DNA of 64,000 nucleotides, taken from Nocardioides abyssi. Lineage in GTDB: Bacteria; Actinomycetota; Actinomycetes; Propionibacteriales; Nocardioidaceae. The position numbers and the translations under genes were made by a program. Where the stretch lies: the NCBI RefSeq assembly GCF_030412915.1, contig NZ_JAUHJR010000002.1, positions 682,001 through 746,000 on the forward strand, written 5' to 3'. Each line of letters starts with the position of its first letter. Within the stretch, counting starts at the first letter, position 1. Below, piece after piece: positions 55,015 to 64,000 of this stretch. The notes under the pieces are model-generated. The model was not told the origin of the DNA. It saw only the letters and a program-made list of their open reading frames with translations, and made no database searches.

Positions 55015-55089
55015 GCCCGGCCCGGCGGCTGCGCGCCGTCGCGGCTCAACCAGCGGTGGGTGCGGGGCCCGTGAGGTCGTGAGGACAAG

Positions 55090-55105
55090 TTGACGTTCGC
55101 GAACC
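55090..55105 (+). promoter_or_regulatory. GlnR-like half-site before narK
   Basis: TTGAC-N6-GAACC resembles the a/b box pair (gTnAC-N6-GaAAC) of GlnR, the nitrogen regulator of actinobacteria that activates nitrate assimilation. One palindrome, GTTCGCGAAC, overlaps it. The second pair expected 6 nt downstream is absent or degenerate (GGTTACC at 55122). Confidence 0.25.
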
Positions 55106-55150
55106 AGCGGGCGGCGCCGGGGGTTACCTCCGGGGCCCAGGTTGAGGGGC

Positions 55151-56665
55151 ATGACGACGACCGCACCCCCGCCCGAGGTCGCTGCCGCGGGCCAGGAGAC
55201 GACCGCAGCACCCGTCCGGCGCACCGGTCGGTGGATCGACGACTGGCGGCCCGAGGACCCGGACTTCTGGGCGACGACCGGCCGGGCGGTGGCCCGCCGC
55301 AACCTGGGCTGGTCGATCTTCGCCGAGCACCTCGGGTTCTCGGTGTGGCTGGTGTGGAGCGTCAGCTCGGCGTTCCTGGTGTCGATGGGGTTCGACTTCA
55401 CCGCCCAGCAGCTGTTCCTGCTGGTGGCGCTGCCGAACCTGGTGGGCTCGCTGCTACGGCTGCCCTACACGTTCGCGGTGCCGCGGTTCGGCGGGCGCAA
55501 CTGGACGATGGTGAGCGCGGCGCTGCTGCTGGTGCCGACGCTGCTGTTCGCGTACGCCGTGCAGCAGCCGGCGACGCCGTACTGGGTCTTCTGCCTCATC
55601 GCCGCCACGGCCGGCCTCGGCGGGGGCAACTTCGCCTCGTCGATGGCGAACATCAACTTCTTCTACCCGGCCGCCGAGAAGGGCGCCGCCCTCGGGCTGA
55701 ACGCGGCCGGCGGCAACCTCGGGGTCGCGCTCGTCCAGCTCCTGCTGCCGGTGATCGTCGGCGGCGCGGGGGTCTTCGGGCTGGTGCAGGCCTCCGGCGG
55801 CGGGGTCCACCTCGAGCGCGCGGCGTGGGTCTACGCCGGGCTGGCGGTCGTCGCGACGTTCGCCGCCTGGCGCTGGATGGACAACCTCGGCACCGCCGTG
55901 TCGCGGCCGCGCGAGCAGCTCCGGGTGGTGCGGCACCGCCAGACCTGGGTGATGGCGTTCCTCTACGTCGGGACGTTCGGGTCCTTCATCGGCTACTCCG
56001 CGGCGATGCCGCTGCTCATCAAGCTGAACTTCTGGGTGCCCGACCCGGCGCCGCTCGGCACCGGCATCTACTTCGCCTACTACGCCTTCCTCGGCGCGCT
56101 GGTCGGCTCCGCGACCCGGCCGCTCGGCGGCTGGCTGGCCGACCGGGTGGGCGGCGCGAAGGTCACCCTCGGCGCCTTCGCCGCGATGGTCGTCGCCACG
56201 CTCGCGGTGCTGTGGACGCTCGTGCAGCTCACGCCGAACCCGACGCAGGACCCGGCGATCGCCGCCGACAACCGCTCCTGGTTCCCCTGGTTCCTGGCCT
56301 TCTTCCTCTGCGTCTTCGCCGCGACCGGCATCGGCAACGGGTCGACGTACAAGATGATCCCCGCCATCTGGCGCACCGAGGCCGAGCGCACCACCACCCC
56401 CGGCACGCCGCAGCGGGCCGCCGCGCTCGACACCGCGACCAAGCAGGCCTCCGCCGCGATCGGCGTCATCGGGGCGGTCGGTGCGCTCGGCGGCTTCCTC
56501 GTCCCGCTGGCGTTCAGCGCTCCCTGGGTCGACGACCCGATGGCGGCGACCCAGGGCGCCTTCGTCGTCTTCACCGCGTTCTACGTCGTCTGCGCCGCCA
56601 CGGTGTACGCCGTGTTCCTCCGCCGCCGCGCGGGTGCGGGAAGCCTGGCGCAGGCGGGGATCTGA
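55151..56665 (+). CDS. narK: nitrate/nitrite transporter, NarK-type MFS
   Basis: 504 aa with about 12 transmembrane helices. The nitrate signature occurs twice in the family; here the first copy is LGGGNFASSMANINFFYP followed by KGAALGLNAAGGNLGV, and the second is GIGNGSTYKMIPAIWR. A loop of about 30 residues around TPNPTQDPAIAADNRSW is inserted before helix 9 or 10. It brings in nitrate (and may expel nitrite) for the reductases encoded next. ATG at 55151 has GAGG 6 nt upstream. GTG of the reductase gene starts at the next base after the stop. Confidence 0.92.
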   Translation: MTTTAPPPEVAAAGQETTAAPVRRTGRWIDDWRPEDPDFWATTGRAVARRNLGWSIFAEHLGFSVWLVWSVSSAFLVSMGFDFTAQQLFLLVALPNLVGSLLRLPYTFAVPRFGGRNWTMVSAALLLVPTLLFAYAVQQPATPYWVFCLIAATAGLGGGNFASSMANINFFYPAAEKGAALGLNAAGGNLGVALVQLLLPVIVGGAGVFGLVQASGGGVHLERAAWVYAGLAVVATFAAWRWMDNLGTAVSRPREQLRVVRHRQTWVMAFLYVGTFGSFIGYSAAMPLLIKLNFWVPDPAPLGTGIYFAYYAFLGALVGSATRPLGGWLADRVGGAKVTLGAFAAMVVATLAVLWTLVQLTPNPTQDPAIAADNRSWFPWFLAFFLCVFAATGIGNGSTYKMIPAIWRTEAERTTTPGTPQRAAALDTATKQASAAIGVIGAVGALGGFLVPLAFSAPWVDDPMAATQGAFVVFTAFYVVCAATVYAVFLRRRAGAGSLAQAGI

Positions 56666-58749
<2,084 letters not shown>

Positions 58750-58753
<4 letters not shown>

Positions 58754-60162
58754 GCCGTCCGCGGACGCGGGAGCGGGTGGTCGTCGTCGGCGCCGGGATG
58801 GCGGCCGTCCGGCTCGCGCAGGACCTCGTGGCGGGCGGGCGGCACGACGTCACGATGCTCGGCGACGAGCCGCACGCGCCGTACAACCGGATCCTGCTCT
58901 CGGCCGTGCTCGAGGGCACCCACGACCCGGCGTCGCTGGCGATGCCGCTGCCCGACGAGGTGGACCTCCGGCTCGGCACCCGCGTCGTCGACGTGCACCG
59001 CGCCGAGCGGGAGGTCGAGCTCGCGGAACGCAGCCGGGTGCCCTACGACCGGCTCGTGCTGGCGACCGGCAGCATCCCGACGCTGCCGCCGATCCGCGGG
59101 CTCGTCCGCGTCGACGGCCGGCTCGACGAGCGGGTGCACGCCTTCCGCAGCCTCGAGGACTGCCGCCGGCTCGACGCCGCGGTGCCCGGCGCACGCCGCG
59201 CGGTCGTGGTCGGCGGCGGCCTGCTCGGCCTCCAGGTCGCCCGGGCGCTGGCCGTCCGCGGCCTGGCCACCGAGGTCGTCGAGGGCGGCGAGCACCTGCT
59301 GCGCAGCCAGGTCGGCCCGTCCGCCGGGTCCGTGCTCGCGCGCGGCCTCGGCCGGCTCGGCACGAGCGTCTACACCGGCGCGCGGGCGGTGCGGCTGACC
59401 CCCACCGGCCCCACCTGCCGGCTGAGCCTGGACAACGGGCACGCGCTCGAGGACCTCGACCTCGTCGTGCTCACCGCCGGCGGCCGGCCGTCGACCGCCC
59501 TCGCCCGCCGCGCGGGCCTCGAGGTGCGCCGCGGGGTCGTCGTCGACGAGCACCTGCGCACGAGCGACGAGCGGATCTCCGCGATCGGCGACTGCGCCCA
59601 GCGCGGCGACCGGACGACCGGGTTCGTGCCACCGGCGTGGGAGCAGGCGGGCGTGCTGGCCCGCCACCTGCGCGGCGAGGACGCGACGTACGACGGGTCG
59701 CGCGTCGTCGCCCGGCTGCGCGCCACGGGCCTCGACGTGGCCGTCCTCGGCGAGCCCGAGCGCACGGCGGGCGAGGTCGTCGAGGTGACCAATCCCGTGA
59801 CCGGCTCCCACCGCAGGCTCGTCGTGCGCGACGGCCGGGTCGTGGCCGCGACGTTCGTCGGCGACCTGTCGCGGATCGGTCTGGTCACCCAGCACTTCGA
59901 CCGCGGCACCGTGCTCGGCCCGACCGAGCCCGGCCACCTGCTCATGCCCGACCGCGCCACCGCGGCCACACCGGTCGTGCTCCCCGACGACGCCGAGGTG
60001 TGCTCCTGCGCCGGGGTCAGCGCGGGCGCCGTCCGCGCCTGCGCGTCCCTCGACGAGGTCCGGGCCACCACCCGGGCCACCACCGGCTGCGGCGGCTGCT
60101 CCGACGCGGTCCGGCAGCTGCTCGCCACCCGCACCACCCAGCTGGAAGGAACCCCCCGATGA
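58750..60162 (+). CDS. FAD-dependent electron-transfer reductase with BFD-like [2Fe-2S] domain
   Basis: 470 aa. Two Rossmann motifs (VVVVGAGMAAVRLAQ at residue about 9; VVVGGGLLGLQVARAL around 155) bind FAD and NAD(P)H; it resembles the N-terminal half of NirB. The last 65 residues are a BFD-like domain with four Cys in CSCAGVS and GCGGCSDAV. It is the likely electron donor for the nitrate reductase (a NasB-type role). ATG at 58750 overlaps the reductase stop; the nirB start overlaps its own stop by 4 nt. Confidence 0.88.
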
Positions 60163-62693
60163 GCCCCCACCTGCGCAGGACCCTCGTCGTCGTCGGCCAC
60201 GGCATGGTCGGCCACCGCTTCGTCCAGGCCGCGATCGAGCGCGGCCTGACCGAGACCCACGACGTGGTGGTGGTCGGCGAGGAGCCGCGACCGGCGTACG
60301 ACCGGGTCGCGCTCACCTCGTTCTTCGACGTCGGCGCCGAGGCGCTGTCGTTCCTGCCCACCGGGGAGTACGACGACCCGCGGGTGCGGCTGCTGCTCGG
60401 CACCACCGTCGAGGTGGTCGACCCGGCCGCGCGGACCCTCCGGCTCTCCGACGGCGGCGAGCTGGCGTACGACGAGCTGGTGCTCGCCACGGGGGCCGCG
60501 CCGTTCGTGCCGCCGGTGCCGGGCCACGACCTGCCCGGCTGCCTCGTCTACCGCACGATCGAGGACCTCGAGGCGATCCGCGAGGCCGCGGCCGGGGCCC
60601 GGGCCGGGGCGGTGGTCGGCGGCGGGCTGCTCGGCCTGGAGGCGGCGAACGCGCTGCACGGGCTCGGGCTGGAGACCCACGTCGTGGAGATGGCGCCGCG
60701 GCTGATGCCGGTGCAGGTCGACGACGCCGGTGGCGCGACGCTGGCGCGCCACGTCGAGGCGCTGGGCCTGGTGCTGCACACCGGCGTCGCGACCAGGGCC
60801 GTCGTCGAGCGCGACGGGCGAGCGGCCGGGCTCGACCTCGGCGAGGACGGCGGCACGGTCGAGGCCGACGTCGTCGTCTTCTCCGCCGGCATCCGGCCCC
60901 GCGACGCCCTGGCCCGCGCGGCCGGGCTGGACGTGGCCGAGCGCGGCGGCGTGCTGGTCGACGAGCAGTGCCGCACGTCCGACCCGCACGTGTGGGCGGT
61001 GGGGGAGTGCGCGGCGCCGGGCGGCCGGATGTACGGCCTGGTCGCGCCCGGCTACGCGATGGCCGAGGTCGTCGTCGACGCGCTGCTCGGCGGCCCGGGG
61101 GCGTTCACGGGCGCCGACATGTCGACCAAGCTGAAGCTGATGGGCGTGGACGTGGCGTCCTTCGGGGACGCGTTCGCGACGACGGACGGGGCACTGGAGA
61201 TGGTGCTCGCCGACGCCGTGGCGGGGGTCTACAAGAAGCTCGTCGTCTCCGCGGACGGTCGCCGCCTGCTCGGCGGGATCCTGGTCGGCGACGCGTCGGC
61301 GTACGGCGTGCTCCGCCCGATGGTCAGCTCCGGCATCGACCTGCCCGACAACCCCGAGGAGCTGATCCTCCCGGCGTCGCGCAGCGGCGGTGCCGAGGTC
61401 GCGCTGCCCGACGAGGCGCAGGTCTGCTCCTGCAACGACGTCAGCAAGGCCGACATCGTCGCGGCCGCCGCCTGCGACGGCACCACCCGCGCCGGCGCGA
61501 CCTGCGGGTCGTGCAAGCCGCTGGTCAAGAAGGTCGTCGAGGACTACTTCGCCTCGCAGGGCCGCACCGTCGACCGCAGCCTGTGCGAGCACTTCGCGAT
61601 GACCCGCCAGGAGCTCTTCGACGCCGTCGCGGTCCACGGCCACACGTCGTTCGACGAGGTCGTCGCCGCGCACGGGACCGGCCGCGGCTGCGACGTCTGC
61701 AAGCCGACTGTCGCCTCCGTGCTCGCCTCCCAGCTCGGCCGGCACGTGCTCGGCGAGGGGCGGGCGGTGCTCCAGGACACCAACGACGCCTACCTCGCCA
61801 ACATCCAGCGCAACGGCACCTACTCCGTCGTCCCGCGCGTGCCCGGCGGCGAGATCACGCCGGAGGGACTGATCGTGATCGGCGAGGTCGCTCGCGACTT
61901 CGGGCTCTACACCAAGATCACCGGCGGGCAGCGGATCGACCTCTTCGGCGCCCGGCTCGAGCAGCTGCCCGACATCTGGCGGCGCCTGGTCGACGCCGGC
62001 TTCGAGTCCGGCCACGCCTACGGCAAGTCGCTGCGCACCGTGAAGTCGTGCGTCGGGTCGACCTGGTGCCGGTACGGCGTGCAGGACTCGGTCCGGATGG
62101 CGATCGACCTGGAGCTGCGCTACCGCGGGCTGCGCTCCCCGCACAAGCTCAAGGGCGGGGTCAGCGGCTGCGCCCGGGAGTGCGCCGAGGCGCGGGCCAA
62201 GGACTTCGGGATCATCGCCACCGAGCAGGGCTGGAACCTCTACGTCGGCGGCAACGGCGGCGCCACCCCCGCCCATGCCCGGCTGCTCGCCGGCGACCTC
62301 GACGACGAGACGCTGGTGCGCTACCTCGACCGGTTCCTCCTCTACTACATCCGCACGGCCGACCGACTCCAGCGCACCGCGCCGTGGATCGAGTCCCTCG
62401 ACGGCGGGCTCGACCGGGTCCGCGAGGTCGTCGTCGACGACGCGCTCGGCCTCGGCTCGGAGCTGGAGGCCGCGATGGCGCGGCACGTCGCCGGCTACCG
62501 CGACGAGTGGCGCGACACCCTCGAGGACCCCGACAAGCTTGCCCGGTTCGTGTCGTTCGTCAACGCCCCGGACGCGCCCGACCCGCACATCGGCTTCCGC
62601 GCCGAGCGGGGCCAGCAGGTGCCGGCGGATCCCGCCGAGCCCGCGGGGCCCGTCGTCCTCGGGTCGGCCATCCCGGTCGGGGCACCCCGGTGA
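60159..62693 (+). CDS. nirB: assimilatory nitrite reductase [NAD(P)H] large subunit
   Basis: 844 aa. Domains in order: FAD/NAD(P)H reductase (VVVGHGMVGHRFVQ, VVGGGLLGLEAANAL), two BFD-like [2Fe-2S] segments (CSCNDVSKADI, TCGSCKPLVKKVV; GRGCDVCKPTV) and a siroheme/[4Fe-4S] sulfite/nitrite reductase part with ligands CVGSTWC and GCARECAEARAKDFG. It reduces nitrite by six electrons to ammonium. GGAAGGA precedes the ATG at 60159. nirD starts at the last bases (GTGA overlap). Confidence 0.95.
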   Translation: MSPHLRRTLVVVGHGMVGHRFVQAAIERGLTETHDVVVVGEEPRPAYDRVALTSFFDVGAEALSFLPTGEYDDPRVRLLLGTTVEVVDPAARTLRLSDGGELAYDELVLATGAAPFVPPVPGHDLPGCLVYRTIEDLEAIREAAAGARAGAVVGGGLLGLEAANALHGLGLETHVVEMAPRLMPVQVDDAGGATLARHVEALGLVLHTGVATRAVVERDGRAAGLDLGEDGGTVEADVVVFSAGIRPRDALARAAGLDVAERGGVLVDEQCRTSDPHVWAVGECAAPGGRMYGLVAPGYAMAEVVVDALLGGPGAFTGADMSTKLKLMGVDVASFGDAFATTDGALEMVLADAVAGVYKKLVVSADGRRLLGGILVGDASAYGVLRPMVSSGIDLPDNPEELILPASRSGGAEVALPDEAQVCSCNDVSKADIVAAAACDGTTRAGATCGSCKPLVKKVVEDYFASQGRTVDRSLCEHFAMTRQELFDAVAVHGHTSFDEVVAAHGTGRGCDVCKPTVASVLASQLGRHVLGEGRAVLQDTNDAYLANIQRNGTYSVVPRVPGGEITPEGLIVIGEVARDFGLYTKITGGQRIDLFGARLEQLPDIWRRLVDAGFESGHAYGKSLRTVKSCVGSTWCRYGVQDSVRMAIDLELRYRGLRSPHKLKGGVSGCARECAEARAKDFGIIATEQGWNLYVGGNGGATPAHARLLAGDLDDETLVRYLDRFLLYYIRTADRLQRTAPWIESLDGGLDRVREVVVDDALGLGSELEAAMARHVAGYRDEWRDTLEDPDKLARFVSFVNAPDAPDPHIGFRAERGQQVPADPAEPAGPVVLGSAIPVGAPR

Positions 62694-63061
62694 GCCTGCG
62701 GGCGCCGGCGGCCGACCCGGCGGCGTACACCTCCGTCTGCCGGCTCGACCGGATCCCGCGCGAGGCGGGGGTGTGCGCGCTGGTCGAGGGGCAGGCGGTG
62801 GCGGTGTTCCGGACGTACGACGACGAGGTGTTCGCCCTGGGCAACTACGATCCCTTCTCGCGGGCCTCGGTGCTGGCCCGCGGCATCGTCGGCACGCGCG
62901 GGGACGTCCCGTTCGTCGCCTCCCCGATGCACAAGCAGGGCTTCGACCTCCGCACCGGGCAGTGCCTCGACGACGCGGCGGTGCGGGTGCCGACGTACGC
63001 CGTCGTCGTCCGGGACGGCGAGGTGCTCGTCGGGCCGGCGGAGGTGGACGCGGGGTCATGA
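62690..63061 (+). CDS. nirD: nitrite reductase small subunit
   Basis: 123 aa, standard. A Rieske-like fold (VCALVEGQAVAVFRTYDDEVFALGNYDPFS, PMHKQGFDLRTGQCLDD) without the two Cys of a true Rieske protein, as in all NirD; only one Cys occurs in the GQCLDD loop. It completes the NirBD enzyme. GTG at 62690 overlaps nirB; its stop overlaps the next ATG by 4 nt. Confidence 0.94.
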   Translation: MSLRAPAADPAAYTSVCRLDRIPREAGVCALVEGQAVAVFRTYDDEVFALGNYDPFSRASVLARGIVGTRGDVPFVASPMHKQGFDLRTGQCLDDAAVRVPTYAVVVRDGEVLVGPAEVDAGS

Positions 63062-64000
63062 CGGAGCCGGTGGTCGGACCGCCGGCCGGGTCGAGCGAGG
63101 GAGGGGACGTGGACGGACCGCTCCCGCTGCGCGGCTACCGCGTCGGCGTGACCGCCGCGCGCAAGGTCGACGAGCAGATCGCCCTGCTCCAGCGCCGCGG
63201 CGCCGAGGTCGTCTGGGCGCCCGCGCTCTCCCTCGAGCCCAACCGGGTCGACGACGCCTCGCTGCGCGCGGCGACCGAGGAGGTGCTGGCCCGGCCGGTC
63301 GACATGTTCCTGGCGACGACCGGCATCGGGATGCGGGCGTGGTTCGACGCGGCCGACGGGTGGGGCCTGGGTGAGGCGCTGGTGGCCGCGCTCGGCCGGG
63401 CCGAGATCCTGGCCCGCGGCCCGAAGTCGGTCGGGGCGCTGCGCCGGCGCGGCCTGCGCGAGCTGTGGGCGCCGGAGTCGGAGTGCTTCGAGGACGTGCT
63501 CGAGCACCTGCGCGGCCGCTCGCTCGAGGGGCTGCGGATCGTCGTGCAGGAGCACGGCCAGTCGCTGTCGATGGTCGCGCACGCTCTGCGCCGGCAGGGC
63601 GCGGACGTCACCGTGGTCACGGTCTACCGCGTGGAGTCGGCCGAGGACCTCGACCCGCTCTTCCGCCTCATCGACCTGGTCGCCGACCGCGCGCTCGACG
63701 CGGTCACCTTCACCTCCGCCCCCGCGGTCGCCGCGCTCATGGACGCCGCCGGCCCGACCGGGCGGCGCGACGACGTGGTCGCGGCGTTCCAGGCCGACGT
63801 CGTCGCCTCCTGCGTCGGCCCGGTCACCGCCGCCGCGTTCGAGCTGTGGGGCGTGCCGACCATCCACCCCGAGCGCAACCGGCTCGCCGCGATGGTCAAG
63901 CAGCTCGAGAGCGAGCTGCCCTCGCGCAGCGCCGGCGTCAGCCTCGAGGTCGCCGGCCACACGCTGCTCCTGCACGGCGACGAGGTGCTGCTCGACGGGA
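63058..64000 (+). CDS. uroporphyrinogen-III synthase-like protein with probable winged-helix tail (partial)
   Basis: 314 codons to the window edge; no stop. Residues about 25-285 are a HemD-type fold (GYRVGVTAARKVDEQIALLQRRGAEVVWAPALSL, TSAPAVAALMDAAG, SCVGPVTAAAFELWG). The last visible residues (LEVAGHTLLLHGDEVLLDG) look like the first strands of an OmpR-type winged helix, as in Rv0260c of M. tuberculosis, which lies beside nirBD. It could supply siroheme precursor or regulate the operon, or both. ATG overlaps the nirD stop (ATGA), so it belongs to the nitrite operon. Confidence 0.85.
   Translation, partial: MTEPVVGPPAGSSEGGDVDGPLPLRGYRVGVTAARKVDEQIALLQRRGAEVVWAPALSLEPNRVDDASLRAATEEVLARPVDMFLATTGIGMRAWFDAADGWGLGEALVAALGRAEILARGPKSVGALRRRGLRELWAPESECFEDVLEHLRGRSLEGLRIVVQEHGQSLSMVAHALRRQGADVTVVTVYRVESAEDLDPLFRLIDLVADRALDAVTFTSAPAVAALMDAAGPTGRRDDVVAAFQADVVASCVGPVTAAAFELWGVPTIHPERNRLAAMVKQLESELPSRSAGVSLEVAGHTLLLHGDEVLLDG

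Larger units (their letters stand above)
54772..55150. other. 379-bp intergenic region between acetate and nitrate operons
   Basis: No gene is visible. The left part holds the leader of the DUF485 gene; the middle (54930-55055) holds palindromic repeats; the right part (55090-55150) is the narK control region with a GlnR-like half-site and the palindrome GTTCGCGAAC. No clear -10 was found for narK. Confidence 0.6.

Overview
The window is one 64-kb stretch of a very GC-rich actinobacterial chromosome. Codons end almost always in G or C, GTG starts are common, genes overlap by 4 nt (ATGA/GTGA) in many operons, and several start codons lie 6-7 nt after a TANNNT -10 hexamer (leaderless transcripts). 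Gene content (WhiB-family regulator, type VII secretion, MarP-type protease, Get3-like ATPase pair) and intergenic palindromes point to the Propionibacteriales/Nocardioidaceae, most likely Nocardioides or a close relative. That assignment is inference from content, not from a database search.

Layout. 1-6.4 kb: edge of a steroid-dehydrogenase-like flavoprotein with a KstR-like operator, a CXC redoxin, a K+/H+ antiporter, a LytR_C membrane protein coupled to a small ParB-like protein, a HerA-like ATPase and two small proteins. 6.5-17.2 kb: type VII (ESX-like) secretion locus: eccC reading left, then eccD-like, two WXG100 genes, a second eccD, eccB and mycP reading right. No eccE was found. 17.2-25.2 kb: tRNA-Ser, the small SRP RNA, dnaX-ybaB-recR-DUF5063, the aspartate kinase/ASADH operon with an internal start for the kinase beta subunit, a Pro-rich membrane protein and tRNA-Pro. 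25.4-31.9 kb: metallophosphoesterase, YqeY, PonA2-type PBP, WblA/WhiB4 and two Get3-like ATPases. 31.9-39.1 kb: an apparently inserted block with a non-canonical Nramp protein, a YdeI-like protein, an ABC exporter and a two-component system. 39.1-54.8 kb: DUF4177, RidA, NUDIX, MBL hydrolase, a secreted exonuclease/phosphatase, a frameshifted AbiEi/DUF559-type gene between 22-bp repeats, Crp, Nth, CoA-NUDIX, MarP, holin-like protein, NhaA, a secreted esterase, Acs, ActP and DUF485. 55.1-64 kb: nitrate assimilation operon narK-nitrate reductase-FAD reductase-nirB-nirD, then a uroporphyrinogen-III synthase-like regulator cut by the window edge.

From dnaX to acs the order follows a backbone known from Mycobacterium tuberculosis (dnaZX, YbaB, recR, ask, asd; Rv3683, ponA2, whiB4, Rv3680, Rv3679, Rv3678c, Rv3677c, crp, nth, Rv3672c, marP, Rv3669, acs). 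Genes that interrupt it (31.9-39.1 kb and 41.5-43.9 kb) are the accessory part. The links visible here are: ESX secretion of the two WXG100 proteins with maturation by mycosin; redox/envelope-stress control (WblA, PBP, Get3-like ATPases, Crp, MarP); acetate uptake and activation (ActP, Acs); and reduction of nitrate to ammonia with siroheme supply.

The most interesting unexplained signals are: the frameshifted gene flanked by oppositely oriented 22-bp repeat arrays; two unlinked copies of a 50-nt hairpin; two convergent-gene junctions holding direct-plus-inverted repeats; an ESX locus with two different EccD proteins and no EccE; and an exact TnnAACnnGTTnnA operator at the left edge.
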